Assembly (NCBI RefSeq): GCF_021021475.1
Contig: NZ_JAINWL010000001.1
Span: 1,054,001-1,118,000 of the forward strand
Direction: 5' to 3'
DNA: 64,000 nucleotides
From: Citromicrobium bathyomarinum
GTDB lineage: Bacteria; Pseudomonadota; Alphaproteobacteria; Sphingomonadales; Sphingomonadaceae
A program made the translations under genes and the position numbers. The number at the start of each line of letters is the position of its first letter. Position 1 is the first letter of the stretch. Below, one piece after another: positions 53,324-62,756 of the stretch. Under the pieces are notes generated by a model. The model searched no databases. It was not told the origin of the DNA and saw only the letters and a list, made by a program, of their open reading frames with translations.

Positions 53324-55024
53324 ATGAAACGCATTCTTGTCGTGGCCGCCGCCGCCCTCGCCCTTGCCGGTTGCGATGCCGCCGTATTGTCCGGTTCGGA
53401 CGGGAATGACGACACGCTCGACATTCCAGAGATTGCCGATGGCGACATCTCCGAAAAGACGATGGTCGATGTCACCCGCGAGCTGTCGTCCGACGAGTTC
53501 GAAGGCCGCATGCCCGGTAGCGAAGGAGAGAAGAAGACCGTCGAACTGCTGACGCAGCGGTTCGAGGCCGCCGGCCTCCAGCCCGGGAACGACGGCAAGT
53601 GGACGCAGGACGTCCCGCTGGTCGAAATAACCGGGAGCGATTTCGCGCCGCTGTCGATCACCGGCGGCAAGGACGGCGGGATGGCGTTCGAATATGGCAA
53701 GGACTGGGTCGGTGTAAGCTATCGCGAGACCCCGCGCACCCGGATCAACAACAGCGAACTGGTCTTCGTCGGCTACGGCATCAACGCGCCCGAGCGCGGC
53801 TGGAACGATTACGAAGGGCTCGACATGAAGGGGAAGACCGCGGTCATCCTCGTCAACGATCCCGATTTCGGTGCCGAGGATCTCGAAGGGCCGTTCAACG
53901 GCAAGGCGATGACCTATTACGGGCGCTGGACCTACAAGTTCGAAGAGGCCGCCCGGCAGGGTGCCGCAGCCGCGCTGATCATCCACGAGACAGAGCCTGC
54001 CTCCTACGGCTGGAACGTCGTCGAAAGCAGCTGGTCCGGCCCGCAGGCCTACCCGCAGCGGGGCGAAAACGCGCCGGCGCTGACCGAGATGAACGGCTGG
54101 ATTCAGAACGATGTCGCGCAGAAGATCTTCACTGCGGCGGGCAAGGATCTCGCCAAGCTGAAGGAAGCTGCGCGCAAGAAGGATTTCAAGGCGGTGCCGC
54201 TGGACGTGCAGGCGTCGACCAGCTTCGCCAACGAAACCCGCGAATACATGTCGCAGAACGTGATCGGCATTCTGCCGGGCACCAAGCGGCCCGACGAATA
54301 CGTGCTCTACACCGCGCACTGGGATCACCTTGGCCGCTGCACGCCCGCCGATGACGGCGACGACATCTGCAACGGCGCGGTCGACAATGCCACCGGCACC
54401 GCAGCGCTGGTCGCACTGGCCGAAGCGCAGGCGAAGGCGGGCGCGGCGGATCGCAGCATGGTGTTCCTCGCGGTCACAGCAGAGGAACAGGGCCTGCTCG
54501 GTTCGACCTATTACGCGCAGAACCCGGTCTTCCCGCTCGACCAGACGGTTGGCGGGGTGAACATGGACGCCTTCCTGATCGCAGGCCCGGCGCGCGATGT
54601 GACCGTGGTCGGCCCGGGCAAGTCGCAGCTCGACGAATTCCTCGCCGCTGCGCTGAAGGCCGATGGCCGGATCGCGACCGATAACCCCAATCCGGAAGCG
54701 GGATACTACTACCGTTCCGACCACTTCCCCTTCGCCAAGCAGGGCGTGCCGATGCTCTATCTCGACGGCGGTGAGGATCTGGTCGACGGCGGGCGTGAGG
54801 CCGGAGAGGCGGTCGCCAAGGAATACCGCGACAACCGCTATCACGGGCCCAAGGACGAGTTCGACGAGAACTGGGACTGGTCGGGCGTGATGGCCGACCT
54901 GCAGCTCTATTACCGTCTGGGCCGGATGATGGCGATGTCGACCAGCTGGCCCAACTGGGTCGAGGGCGACGAATTCCGCGGCATTCGCGACGAGAGCTGC
55001 GCCGCGACCAACGCAGGTTGCTGA
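53324..55024 (+). CDS. M28-family aminopeptidase, lipoprotein
   Basis: This is a 566-residue secreted zinc peptidase anchored by a lipobox (LAGC, Cys17). The M28 metal ligands are all visible: AHWDHLG (His), CNGAVDNATGTAA (bridging Asp), AEEQGLLGS (Glu), VNMDAFLI (Asp) and YYRSDHFPF (His). A PA-like insert of about 200 residues precedes the catalytic part. The ATG at 53324 has GGAGA nearby. The next gene, agmatine deiminase, follows after 7 nt. Confidence 0.92.
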   Translation: MKRILVVAAAALALAGCDAAVLSGSDGNDDTLDIPEIADGDISEKTMVDVTRELSSDEFEGRMPGSEGEKKTVELLTQRFEAAGLQPGNDGKWTQDVPLVEITGSDFAPLSITGGKDGGMAFEYGKDWVGVSYRETPRTRINNSELVFVGYGINAPERGWNDYEGLDMKGKTAVILVNDPDFGAEDLEGPFNGKAMTYYGRWTYKFEEAARQGAAAALIIHETEPASYGWNVVESSWSGPQAYPQRGENAPALTEMNGWIQNDVAQKIFTAAGKDLAKLKEAARKKDFKAVPLDVQASTSFANETREYMSQNVIGILPGTKRPDEYVLYTAHWDHLGRCTPADDGDDICNGAVDNATGTAALVALAEAQAKAGAADRSMVFLAVTAEEQGLLGSTYYAQNPVFPLDQTVGGVNMDAFLIAGPARDVTVVGPGKSQLDEFLAAALKADGRIATDNPNPEAGYYYRSDHFPFAKQGVPMLYLDGGEDLVDGGREAGEAVAKEYRDNRYHGPKDEFDENWDWSGVMADLQLYYRLGRMMAMSTSWPNWVEGDEFRGIRDESCAATNAGC

Positions 55025-55031
55025 CCGGCTC

Positions 55032-56036
55032 GTGACCCAGCAGAAGGTGCGCGCAATGCGGCTCCCCGCAGAGTGGGAGCCGCAGGACTGGCTGTGGATC
55101 GGCTTCCCGCATGATCCGGACGAGTGGGGCGATGCCTTCGCCCCCGCGCAGGAAGAGATCGCAAGCTTTGCCAACGCGGTTGCCGAGAGCGGGCAGCAAG
55201 TCCGCCTGCTGGTCCGCGATGCCGCGAACGAAGCCCGCGCGAAGGCGCTGGTGACGGGCGCGGTCCACCTCGAGCGCCGCACCTATGGCGATGTCTGGCT
55301 GCGGGATACCGGCCCGCTGACCGGCTTCGACGGCGCGACGCGCCGCGCGGTGCGCCCCGGCTTCAACGGCTGGGGCGGCAAGTACCTGATGGCGGGCGAC
55401 GAGGCGATCGGGGCGGAGCTGGCGGGGGACGAGGGCCTGCCGGTCGACCGGCCCGACTGGATCCTCGAAGGCGGTGCGATCGACACCGACGGACAGGGCA
55501 TGGTCCTGACGACCGAGCAATGCCTGCTCAACCCCAATCGCAATCCCGCACTCAACCGCGAGCAGATCGAGCAGCGGCTGGCCCGCGATCTGAGCCTGAC
55601 GCGCGTCGTGTGGCTCGGCGACGGGCTGCTCAACGACCATACCGACGGCCATGTCGACAACCTCGCGCGGTTCGTCGCTCCGGGTATGGTCGCGCTGGCC
55701 GAGCCCTTCGGCAGCGACGACCCCAACGCGGATGTTTATGCCGACGCCAAGGCCCGGCTCGAAGCCGCGGGGCTGACGGTTGCGGCGATCCCCTCACCCG
55801 GCCTCGTCACGCGCGGGGACTGGGTCGAGCCTGCCAGCTACGCCAATTTTCTGATCGCCAATTCGATTGTCGCGGTGCCGACCTTCGGTGTGCCGCAGGA
55901 CGAAGGCGCGGTCGCGGCGATCGATGCGCTGTTTCCGGATCGCTCCGCGATCGGCCTGCCGATGCGCGCAGTGCTGGCGGGCGGTGGCGGCTTCCATTGC
56001 GCCAGCATGCAGATGCCCAGCCCCCCGGCGCGGTAG
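55032..56036 (+). CDS. aguA: Agmatine deiminase
   Basis: This is a 334-residue enzyme converting agmatine to N-carbamoylputrescine on the route to putrescine. The guanidine-modifying fold motifs are present: YGDVWLRDTGPL, ILEGGAIDTDG, NDHTDGHVDN and the catalytic Cys in GGGGFHCASMQ. The start is GTG at 55032, 7 nt after the M28 gene. The partner N-carbamoylputrescine amidase gene (aguB), often adjacent, is not next to it here. Confidence 0.93.
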   Translation: MTQQKVRAMRLPAEWEPQDWLWIGFPHDPDEWGDAFAPAQEEIASFANAVAESGQQVRLLVRDAANEARAKALVTGAVHLERRTYGDVWLRDTGPLTGFDGATRRAVRPGFNGWGGKYLMAGDEAIGAELAGDEGLPVDRPDWILEGGAIDTDGQGMVLTTEQCLLNPNRNPALNREQIEQRLARDLSLTRVVWLGDGLLNDHTDGHVDNLARFVAPGMVALAEPFGSDDPNADVYADAKARLEAAGLTVAAIPSPGLVTRGDWVEPASYANFLIANSIVAVPTFGVPQDEGAVAAIDALFPDRSAIGLPMRAVLAGGGGFHCASMQMPSPPAR

Positions 56037-56071
56037 GACTTTCTTAAGGTGCACCCGCCAAGCTGGTGCGC

Positions 56072-56191
56072 ATGATCCGCTCCATCGCCATCGCCCGCCG
56101 GTTCGAGGCGCTTTCCGCCGCCCGCACGATTATCGTATCGGCCTGCGCGATCGCGCTGATCGTGGCCGAGCGCTTCGTCCCGGTCTTCTAG
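56072..56191 (+). CDS. Possible 39-residue membrane protein
   Basis: This is a short frame after aguA encoding a basic N-terminus (MIRSIAIARRFEAL) and one hydrophobic helix (ARTIIVSACAIALIVAE). Its stop shares bases with the stop of the opposing TauE/SafE gene (CTAG at 56188-56191). There is no clear ribosome site. It may be real, but expression evidence is needed. Confidence 0.35.
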   Translation: MIRSIAIARRFEALSAARTIIVSACAIALIVAERFVPVF

Positions 56192-56934
56192 ACGACCAGC
56201 TTGAGCAGCGCGGCCAGCGCCGCTGCCGCCAGCACCAAGCCTACGAAAATACGCCACGCACGGTCGGACACATGCCCGTCCGCCTTGCGCCCTAGCCATG
56301 TGCCCAGGATCACGACCGGCAGCAGCATCGCGCCCAGCAGCGCGAGTCGCCACTCCATCCGCCCGAGCGCAATGCCCGATCCGATCCCGATCATCGCCGC
56401 GAAGGTGAAGATCAGGATCATCGAGCTCTTCGCCATCTGCCGGGGAATCGCGCGCCCGACATAATAGGGCACCACCGGCGGGCCCGGCATCCCGGCGAAG
56501 CCCGTCAGAATACCGGTCGCCACGCCGGTCAGCCCGGTGGTCACCATACCGGGCCGCTCAGGCTCGCGGACCGGGAACAGCATCGCGAAGAAGGCGGAGA
56601 GCGCGACCAGCGCGATCAGCAGGCGCGCGATGTTGGGCGGAGTCGCGGCGAGCAGGGCCAGGCCCGGCAGCGTGGTCAGCAGGACGAGCACGATGATCGT
56701 CCACACGCTGCGCTCCGCCTCGCGCAGCAGGCGTGGCAGTTCCAACCCCCCGATCAGCAGCGCGACCACGTTGGTGGTCAGCACCGCTTCGACCGGGGTG
56801 AGCGTCAGCGCAAGCACCGGCACCAGCAGGATGGCGAGGCCGAAGCCTGCCAGCCCGCGAATGAACGCGGCGGTGAGCCCCGTACCCAGCGCGACTGCGA
56901 GTTGCAGCCAGGTGAAACCGGCGAAGATCTCCAA
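56188..56934 (-). CDS. TauE/SafE-family membrane transporter
   Basis: This is a 248-residue permease with about eight membrane segments. The first block IRGLAGFGLAILLVPVLALTLTPVEA and the second GFAGMPGPPVVPYYVG are the paired signatures of the family (short forms GLAGFGLAI and GMPGPPVVPYY). Members export sulfoacetate, sulfite or other organic anions; the substrate is open. The start is TTG at 56934, only 4 nt after the thrS stop, so it is probably cotranscribed with thrS. Confidence 0.85.
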   Translation of the reverse strand: MEIFAGFTWLQLAVALGTGLTAAFIRGLAGFGLAILLVPVLALTLTPVEAVLTTNVVALLIGGLELPRLLREAERSVWTIIVLVLLTTLPGLALLAATPPNIARLLIALVALSAFFAMLFPVREPERPGMVTTGLTGVATGILTGFAGMPGPPVVPYYVGRAIPRQMAKSSMILIFTFAAMIGIGSGIALGRMEWRLALLGAMLLPVVILGTWLGRKADGHVSDRAWRIFVGLVLAAAALAALLKLVV

Positions 56935-56938
56935 GGGG

Positions 56939-58936
56939 TCAGTCGCGCAGATCAGGCGGCGTCGCGCCGTCGCGCAGCATCGCGATCGCCTCGTCGAGGC
57001 TCATCACGCGCTGCTCCTTTTCGCCCAGCGTGCGGACCGCGACGGTGCCTTCCTCAGCCTCGCGCTTACCGACGACCAGCAGGTGCGGAACCTTCGCAAG
57101 GCTATGCTCGCGGACCTTGTAGTTGATCTTCTCGTTACGCAGGTCCGCCTCGGTACGAATGCCCGCCGCGCGCAGCTTGGCCAGCGCCTCGTTCGCGTAG
57201 TCGTCCGCATCGGAAACGATGGTCGCGACCACCGCCTGCGTCGGCGCGAGCCACAGCGGCAGCTTGCCTGCGAAATGTTCGATCAGAATGCCGATGAAGC
57301 GCTCGTAGCTGCCGAAGATCGCGCGGTGGAGCATCACCGGGCGGTGCTTCTCGCCATCCTCGCCGATATAGCTTGCGTCCAGCCGCTCGGGCAGCACGCG
57401 GTCGCCCTGGATTGTGCCGACCTGCCAGGTGCGCCCGATCGCGTCGGTCAGATGCCATTCGAGTTTGGGGGCGTAGAACGCGCCCTCACCCGGCAGCTCT
57501 TCCCAGCCGTACTCCTCGTTCATCATGCCCGCTTCGGCCACCGCATCGCGCAGTTCCTGCTCGGCCTTGTCCCAGTCGGCATCCGAGCCGAAGCGCTGTT
57601 CGGGGCGCAGCGCCAGCTTGATCGCATATTTGAAGCCGAAGTCGCGATAGACGGCGTCGGCCAGCTCGATGAAGGCGCGAACCTCTTCGACCACCTGCTT
57701 CTCGGTGCAGAAGATATGCGCATCGTCCTGCGTGAACTGGCGCACGCGCATCAGCCCGTGGAGCGCGCCGTGCGGTTCGTTGCGGTGGCAGCAGCCCATT
57801 TCGCCCAGCCGGATCGGCAGTTCGCGATAGGAGGTGATTCCCTGCTTGAAGACGAGCACGTGCGCGGGGCAGTTCATCGGCTTCAGCGCCATCCAGTCGG
57901 CGTCTTTCGACACCAGCTCGCCCTCGTCCTCGGTATTGGGCACCTCGTCGGGGATGACGAACATGTTCTCGCGATACTTGCCCCAGTGGCCGGACTGCTC
58001 CCACTGGCGCGCGTCCATCACCTGCGGGGTCTTGATCTCGCGATAGCCCGCACCGTCCATCTTGCGGCGCATATAGGATTCGAGCTGGCGCCAGATCTTG
58101 TAGCCCTGCGGGTGCCAGAAGACGCTGCCGTGCGCCTCTTCCTGCAGGTGGAACAGGTCCATCTCGCGGCCCAGCTTGCGGTGGTCGCGCTTGGCGGCCT
58201 CTTCCATCCGGTGGAGATGCTCGTTCAGCTGCTTCTTGTTGAGCCAGCCGGTGCCGTAGATGCGGCTGAGCATCGCGTTCTTCTGGTCGCCGCGCCAGTA
58301 GGCACCCGAAACGCGCGTGAGCTTGAACGCCTGCGGGTCGAGCTTGCCGGTGCTGGCGAGATGCGGCCCGCGGCACATGTCCAGCCAGTCGCCCTGGCGG
58401 TAGATCGTCAGTTCCTCGCCTTCGGGAAGTTCGGCGGCCCATTCGGCCTTGAAGCTCTCGCCATGGTCCTTGAACCACTGGATCAGCTGCTGGCGGGTCC
58501 ACACCTCGCGCTCGAGCGGGGTATCCGCCGCGATGATCCGGCGCATCTCCTCCTCGATCTTGGGCAGGTCTTCCTCGGTGAAGGCCCCGCGCCCCTCTGC
58601 CGGAGCAAAATCGTAATAGAAGCCGTCATCGGTCGCCGGGCCGAAGGTGATCTGCGTGCCGGGGAACAGGTTCTGCACCGCTTCGGCCAGCACGTGCGCA
58701 TAGTCGTGCCGGGCCAGCTCGAGCGCTTCGTCGACATCCTTGCTGGTCACCAGCGCCAGCTGCGCGTCGCCTTCGAAGGGCCGCGTGATGTCGCGCAGTT
58801 CGCCGTTCACGCGGGCGGCAATCGCCGCCTTGGCGAGACCCGGGCCGATCGCGGCGGCGACATCCGCCGGAGTCGATCCTTCCGGCATTTCGCGCACGGA
58901 GCCATCGGGCAGGCTGATCTTGAGCAGTTCGGTCAT
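56939..58936 (-). CDS. thrS: Threonine-tRNA ligase
   Basis: This is a 665-residue class II synthetase. A TGS domain (residues 1-63) leads to the editing domain, with [16 protein letters not shown] as its His-rich site and [14 protein letters not shown] with the editing Cys. The catalytic core follows, with the zinc ligands in [11 protein letters not shown] and later His residues. The anticodon-binding domain ends the protein. The length is normal. It is upstream of the TauE/SafE gene. Confidence 0.97.
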   Translation of the reverse strand: MTELLKISLPDGSVREMPEGSTPADVAAAIGPGLAKAAIAARVNGELRDITRPFEGDAQLALVTSKDVDEALELARHDYAHVLAEAVQNLFPGTQITFGPATDDGFYYDFAPAEGRGAFTEEDLPKIEEEMRRIIAADTPLEREVWTRQQLIQWFKDHGESFKAEWAAELPEGEELTIYRQGDWLDMCRGPHLASTGKLDPQAFKLTRVSGAYWRGDQKNAMLSRIYGTGWLNKKQLNEHLHRMEEAAKRDHRKLGREMDLFHLQEEAHGSVFWHPQGYKIWRQLESYMRRKMDGAGYREIKTPQVMDARQWEQSGHWGKYRENMFVIPDEVPNTEDEGELVSKDADWMALKPMNCPAHVLVFKQGITSYRELPIRLGEMGCCHRNEPHGALHGLMRVRQFTQDDAHIFCTEKQVVEEVRAFIELADAVYRDFGFKYAIKLALRPEQRFGSDADWDKAEQELRDAVAEAGMMNEEYGWEELPGEGAFYAPKLEWHLTDAIGRTWQVGTIQGDRVLPERLDASYIGEDGEKHRPVMLHRAIFGSYERFIGILIEHFAGKLPLWLAPTQAVVATIVSDADDYANEALAKLRAAGIRTEADLRNEKINYKVREHSLAKVPHLLVVGKREAEEGTVAVRTLGEKEQRVMSLDEAIAMLRDGATPPDLRD

Positions 58937-59006
58937 TGTATCGTGCTTTCGTCCGAGCAGTGTTCGGGAGAATAAGGTTCAAGCGCCTATGGTCGGCACA
59001 GCGCGG

Positions 59007-59513
59007 CTAGGCAACGGTGCTCTCACTGCAGGTGTTGCGAAGCAGGGCCAGGTCGGCTTCCTCCATGCCGCCCCGCTCGCCCGAGAGATTGCCTTCGACA
59101 TAGGCCGCCAGCGCGTGCGCATCGGCGAGCGCATTGTGCGGCACGGCACTCGCGCCAGCGGTATCAAAGCCGGGCAGGCTGAGCAGCAGGCAGGCATAGC
59201 GGAACGGATCGTTGCGCTTGCCCTGATCGCGCAGCAGCATGCGGTTGAAGTGCACGAGGTCTTCGGGCCAGTCGGCGATGAAGACATGTGGGCCATCATC
59301 CTTCCTGAGGAACTTCTGCATTTTCTTGACCGCCTGCAACCGCGCGACCGGCTCCTGGTCGAAATGCGGCACAACATGCTCGCGCACCCATGGCACGATC
59401 AGCTCGTGCGCATGCAGCACCTCATAGAAATGCGCGCCGTCCTGTCGCACCAGCGCGAGGCTGAGCAGCTGGCCGTCGGTGCCGTTGAATTCGGTGTCGA
59501 TGTAATACCGCAT
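59007..59513 (-). CDS. DEDD-type 3'-5' exonuclease
   Basis: This is a 168-residue nuclease of the RNase H-like exonuclease fold. YIDTEFNGTDGQLLSLA gives the first two acids, FIADWPEDLVHFNRML the third, and HNALADAHALA the fourth with its His (DEDDh type). It is short, without accessory domains, and may trim RNA or DNA ends; the substrate is unknown. The ATG at 59513 starts the fold directly. Confidence 0.8.
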   Translation of the reverse strand: MRYYIDTEFNGTDGQLLSLALVRQDGAHFYEVLHAHELIVPWVREHVVPHFDQEPVARLQAVKKMQKFLRKDDGPHVFIADWPEDLVHFNRMLLRDQGKRNDPFRYACLLLSLPGFDTAGASAVPHNALADAHALAAYVEGNLSGERGGMEEADLALLRNTCSESTVA

Positions 59514-59728
59514 GGGATTCCTGCCGCGCCGTGAAGTCCGGTTGCAGGTTCGGGGAAGCAGGCGCAGCGCCACCCGAACCCGGGTGGCGATAATCGCGTC
59601 TCAATACGCGACCATCCGCCCCCGGTTGCCCGAGGTCGTGGTGGTCGTAGTCGAGGCGATCACGATGGCCATGGGGCGGAATATAAGCCGCAAGCGCGCG
59701 AGGTCCAGCACGATATTTGACAAGGGCG

Positions 59729-59798
59729 CTTTCATATATGGAAAGGGTAGTTGACACGAGGCCTGAGTCGTGACAAGTGTGCTTTCCATAGAAGAAAG
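59729..59798 (+). promoter_or_regulatory. Double palindromic operator upstream of the XRE operon
   Basis: Two 17-bp elements of the form CTTTC-N7-GAAAG occur at 59729-59745 (N7 ATATATG) and 59782-59798 (N7 CATAGAA). Their centres are 53 bp apart, about five DNA turns. The whole 70-bp block is itself an imperfect dyad about 59763.5 (25 of 35 positions match). A TTGACA hexamer (59751-59756) lies between them. The second element overlaps the ribosome site (GAAAGGA) of the next gene. The likely ligand is the XRE protein encoded at 60591-60782. Confidence 0.65.
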
Positions 59799-59809
59799 GA
59801 ACCTTGACC

Positions 59810-59974
59810 ATGAAAGCCATCGCACCTGTCCTGTGGGGTGCCGCCGTCATCATCGTCGCGCTGCTGAACATCGTCGACGTGCTGCCCGACTGGGCGACGA
59901 TCGCCGCCATTCTGACGCTGCCGTTCCTTTCGGTTGCCACCGGCACGCGCTGCGGCCTGAGGAAAGCAGCGTGA
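59810..59974 (+). CDS. 54-residue membrane protein
   Basis: This is a short protein with two hydrophobic segments (about residues 4-22 and 28-44) and a basic C-terminus (TRCGLRKAA). The ribosome site GAAAGGA lies 9 nt before the ATG. The stop overlaps the GTG start of the next gene (GTGA). It is the first gene of a three-gene operon with a larger membrane protein and an XRE regulator. I recognise no named family. Confidence 0.75.
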   Translation: MKAIAPVLWGAAVIIVALLNIVDVLPDWATIAAILTLPFLSVATGTRCGLRKAA

Positions 59975-60594
59975 GCGAGGCGGCCCGGCTCCCGCTGCAC
60001 CGGCGCCCGGCCTTCTGGGCGGGCGGCATCTTTGCCGCCTTCGGGATCATCTCGGCGCTGCGCATGACCGATGCGATCGGCAGCACGACCGGGTTCATCC
60101 TGATGGTGATCGCGATGCTGCAGATCATCCCGCTCACCCGAGCGGGCCTCGCCAAGCAGCGCTCCACCGGTCACCTCAGCCCCGCGATAGTTCGCTACAC
60201 CCGCCGCTTCCTGTTCGCCAGCTTCGGCTACATGCTCGGCCTCGGCATCGCGGTCACCATCGCCAACCGGGTCGACCTGAGCGAGCTCGAGAGTTTCCTG
60301 ATCGCGCTGCTGCCGGTGATCCCGGTGCTGGGGATGATCTGGACCATGGCGCGCTACCTGATCGAGGAGGGGGACGAGTTCCTGCGTCATCGCGCGATCA
60401 TGGCGAGCCTGTTAGGGCTTGGCGCGGTGCTGACGCTGGGCACGTTCTGGGGTTTCCTCGAAACCTTCGAAGTGGTCCCGCACATCTGGGCCTGGTGGGT
60501 CTTCCCCGTGTGGGCAATCGGCATGGGGCTGGGCCAGTGCTGGATGGCGCTGGCCGACCGCCGCGCCAATGATGGCCTGGGCGACGAGTCATGA
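59971..60594 (+). CDS. Membrane protein, unknown function
   Basis: This is a 207-residue protein with about six hydrophobic segments (such as FWAGGIFAAFGIISALRM and FILMVIAMLQIIPL). The loops are charged; it has no catalytic motif I recognise. The GTG start overlaps the previous gene, and the stop overlaps the XRE gene (ATGA), so the three are translationally coupled. A role shared with the regulator, such as sensing or a controlled transport step, is only inferred. Confidence 0.75.
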   Translation: MSEAARLPLHRRPAFWAGGIFAAFGIISALRMTDAIGSTTGFILMVIAMLQIIPLTRAGLAKQRSTGHLSPAIVRYTRRFLFASFGYMLGLGIAVTIANRVDLSELESFLIALLPVIPVLGMIWTMARYLIEEGDEFLRHRAIMASLLGLGAVLTLGTFWGFLETFEVVPHIWAWWVFPVWAIGMGLGQCWMALADRRANDGLGDES

Positions 60595-60782
60595 AGAACC
60601 GCCTCAAGGTTCTGCGCGCCGAGCGCAACTGGAGCCAGCAGGCACTGGCCGAGGAACTGGGCGTCAGCCGCCAGAGCGTCAATGCGATCGAGACCGGCCG
60701 CTACGACCCCTCGCTCCCCCTCGCCTTCCAGATCGCCGAGGTGTTCGGGCTGGCGATCGAAGAGATCTTCATCCGCGAATAG
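60591..60782 (+). CDS. XRE-family transcriptional regulator
   Basis: This is a 63-residue Cro/CI-type DNA-binding protein consisting of the helix-turn-helix only: MKNRLKVLRAERNWSQQALA then LGVSRQSVNAIETGRYDPSLPLAFQIAEVFG and a short EEIFIRE end (shown here in pieces: ELGVSRQSVNAIETGRY and LAFQIAEVFGLAIEEIF). This is the YgzD/YozG-like small XRE type, often encoded with membrane proteins. It is the third gene of the operon and is a candidate for autoregulation through the double palindrome at 59729-59798. Confidence 0.9.
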   Translation: MKNRLKVLRAERNWSQQALAEELGVSRQSVNAIETGRYDPSLPLAFQIAEVFGLAIEEIFIRE

Positions 60783-60788
60783 CTTGCC

Positions 60789-62465
60789 TTACCCCATGGC
60801 GAGCGTGTTCGACCCGAGCGCGCTCGCCATATTGTGCGTGCCGCCCAGCGCGGTGCCGCGCTGGCGCACACCCGAGACGAAGCGCCATTCGCAGCTGGCA
60901 GCCTGCGGGGTCAGCTCGACCGCCATGTAGCCACGGCGCGAGGTGTCCGCCCATTGCAGCTGCGGGTTGGCATCGACCAGCGCACGCTCCAGGAACTGCG
61001 TCGGGATCTGCGGCAGATAGCCTTCGAAGCCGGGCGAGGTCACCGAAGACACGCCGAACTCGACGCCCACCGGCGTGCCGTCCTGCGCAAGGTCGAATGC
61101 CCAGCCGTTATGCGTATCGCCTGCCAGCACCACCAGATTGGCATCGGCGGCCAGCGCGGCGTCGAACACCCGCTTGCGCGCGGCAGGGTAGCCATCCCAC
61201 GCGTCCATGTTGAACGGGATGCCCGCCGCAGAGGCCATCGCCCCCGCCATCAGCCGCTGGCGCAGCGCATCGGGCATCGACTTTGGCAGCGCGTCCGCCA
61301 GTCCGGTCGGCGTGCTCAGATTGCCCATCAGCACCTGCTGGACCAGCACCTGCCAGCGCGTACCGGCGCGGGTCGAGGCCTTGAGACCGTCGGCCAGCCA
61401 CGCCTCCTGCGCGGCGCCCATCATCTGGCGCGACGGATCGGCCCATGCGCCATCGTGGAACGCCTTGAGCGCCGCCATCATCTCATCGGGCGTGGATTTG
61501 CCCGCCAGCACCTTCGCCACATCGAGCTGCTCGGACCGCGCAGTGAGCCGCGTTTCCAGCCGGAACAGCGTGGCGAGATCGCCGACCTGATAGGCCTTCC
61601 ACGGATCGTCCGACACGGGCAGCCACTCGCGATAGGCGCGCATCGCGGCGGCCTTGCGCGCGTCCCACGGCCCTTCGGTTTCGGGCTGGTGGTTCTGCGC
61701 CCCGCCTTCCCACGAATCGTTCGCGGTCTCGTGATCGTCCCACACCAGGATCATCGGATAGAGCTGCGTCAGCCGCTGCAGGTCGGGATCGGCGCGATAG
61801 GTCGCGTGACGCAGGCGGTAATCGGCCAGCTGGACGATCTCGTTCTCGGGCGCGTCTATCCGGCCCGGCACGATCTGGTCGGGCGAGGGGTAATGCTGCG
61901 CGTCGTATTCGTAGTAATAGTCGCCGAGGTGGACCAGCAGATCGAGGTCGTTGGCCTGCGCCGCGTGGCCATAGGCATTGAAATAGCCGAAGCCGAGGTT
62001 GGAGCAGGAGAACACGCCCAGCCGGAACCGGCCGGTCGGCCCCTGCGGCAGGGTGCGCGTGCGGCCAACTGCGGAGCGGGAGCCATCCGGGCCGACGAAG
62101 CGGTAATAGTACCAGCTATCGGGATCGAGCCCGCTGACCTGCGCCTTGGCGCACCAGTCCTTGCCCGGCGCGGCGACCGCTTCGCCCTCTGCCAGAACGC
62201 GGGTGAATTCGGCATTGTCGCTGACCTGCCACGCCAGCTTCGTCTCGTTCGCGCCGACGAAGCGGGTCCACAGCAGCGCGCCGTCCTGGCTCGGTTCGCC
62301 GCTGGCGATGCCGTGGGTGAAGCCCTTTGCGCCAACCTGCGCGGAGAGCGGCATGGCGAGCAGGCCGGCACCCATGATGCCGCCTGCCAGCAGGCTGCGG
62401 CGATCGAGCGAAAGGGCGGAGCGGGCAGTGCCGCTGGCGGGGGGAGGAGCGAGGAGGTTCGACAT
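60789..62465 (-). CDS. phoD: PhoD-family alkaline phosphatase
   Basis: This is a 558-residue secreted calcium/iron-dependent phosphatase or phosphodiesterase. The N-terminus has a twin-arginine signal (LDRRSLLAGGIMGAG), so it is exported folded by Tat. The Fn3-like N domain (HGIASGEPSQDGALLWTR) precedes the metallophosphatase core with VHLGDYYYEYDAQ, ILVWDDHETANDSWEG and VVLAGDTHNGWAFD. The stop faces the XRE gene, 6 nt apart. It complements the PhoA-type lipoprotein at 8346-9818. Confidence 0.92.
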   Translation of the reverse strand: MSNLLAPPPASGTARSALSLDRRSLLAGGIMGAGLLAMPLSAQVGAKGFTHGIASGEPSQDGALLWTRFVGANETKLAWQVSDNAEFTRVLAEGEAVAAPGKDWCAKAQVSGLDPDSWYYYRFVGPDGSRSAVGRTRTLPQGPTGRFRLGVFSCSNLGFGYFNAYGHAAQANDLDLLVHLGDYYYEYDAQHYPSPDQIVPGRIDAPENEIVQLADYRLRHATYRADPDLQRLTQLYPMILVWDDHETANDSWEGGAQNHQPETEGPWDARKAAAMRAYREWLPVSDDPWKAYQVGDLATLFRLETRLTARSEQLDVAKVLAGKSTPDEMMAALKAFHDGAWADPSRQMMGAAQEAWLADGLKASTRAGTRWQVLVQQVLMGNLSTPTGLADALPKSMPDALRQRLMAGAMASAAGIPFNMDAWDGYPAARKRVFDAALAADANLVVLAGDTHNGWAFDLAQDGTPVGVEFGVSSVTSPGFEGYLPQIPTQFLERALVDANPQLQWADTSRRGYMAVELTPQAASCEWRFVSGVRQRGTALGGTHNMASALGSNTLAMG

Positions 62466-62756
62466 GGCGTCCGCCTAGACCGGGTTCGTGAAACATCCGA
62501 GACACGGCCTGTCGCAGACCAGCAACGTCTGACACACCTGACACACTGTCCAAAGGCAAAAAAACCTGCCCCTCGCCCAGCCCTGCGTTCAAACGCCACG
62601 CGAAGCGCAGGAACAGGATCGGCGGGGTCGGGCGCAACCGGCATGGCCCCACTGCTAGCGCGCCCCGTGCAAGTAGGAAAATGCGGCGCATATCCGAGCG
62701 CGCTGATCCGCCCGCGGGGAATGGACAGGCCCCTGCCCCGCCCGTACCCCACACGG

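Noticed and set aside
59717-59740. TTGACA (59717-59722) with TATATG (59735-59740) as a sigma-70 promoter
   Set aside because: The spacer is only 12 nt, too short; the TATATG belongs to the first palindrome.
62529-62546. Pho box upstream of phoD
   Set aside because: The repeat period is 9 bp rather than 11 and the last base of the heptamer does not match; kept only as a low-interest observation.
60834-62756. A long plus-strand frame running into the alpha/beta hydrolase gene
   Set aside because: Only the part from 62757 has the hydrolase fold. The upstream part is antisense to phoD.
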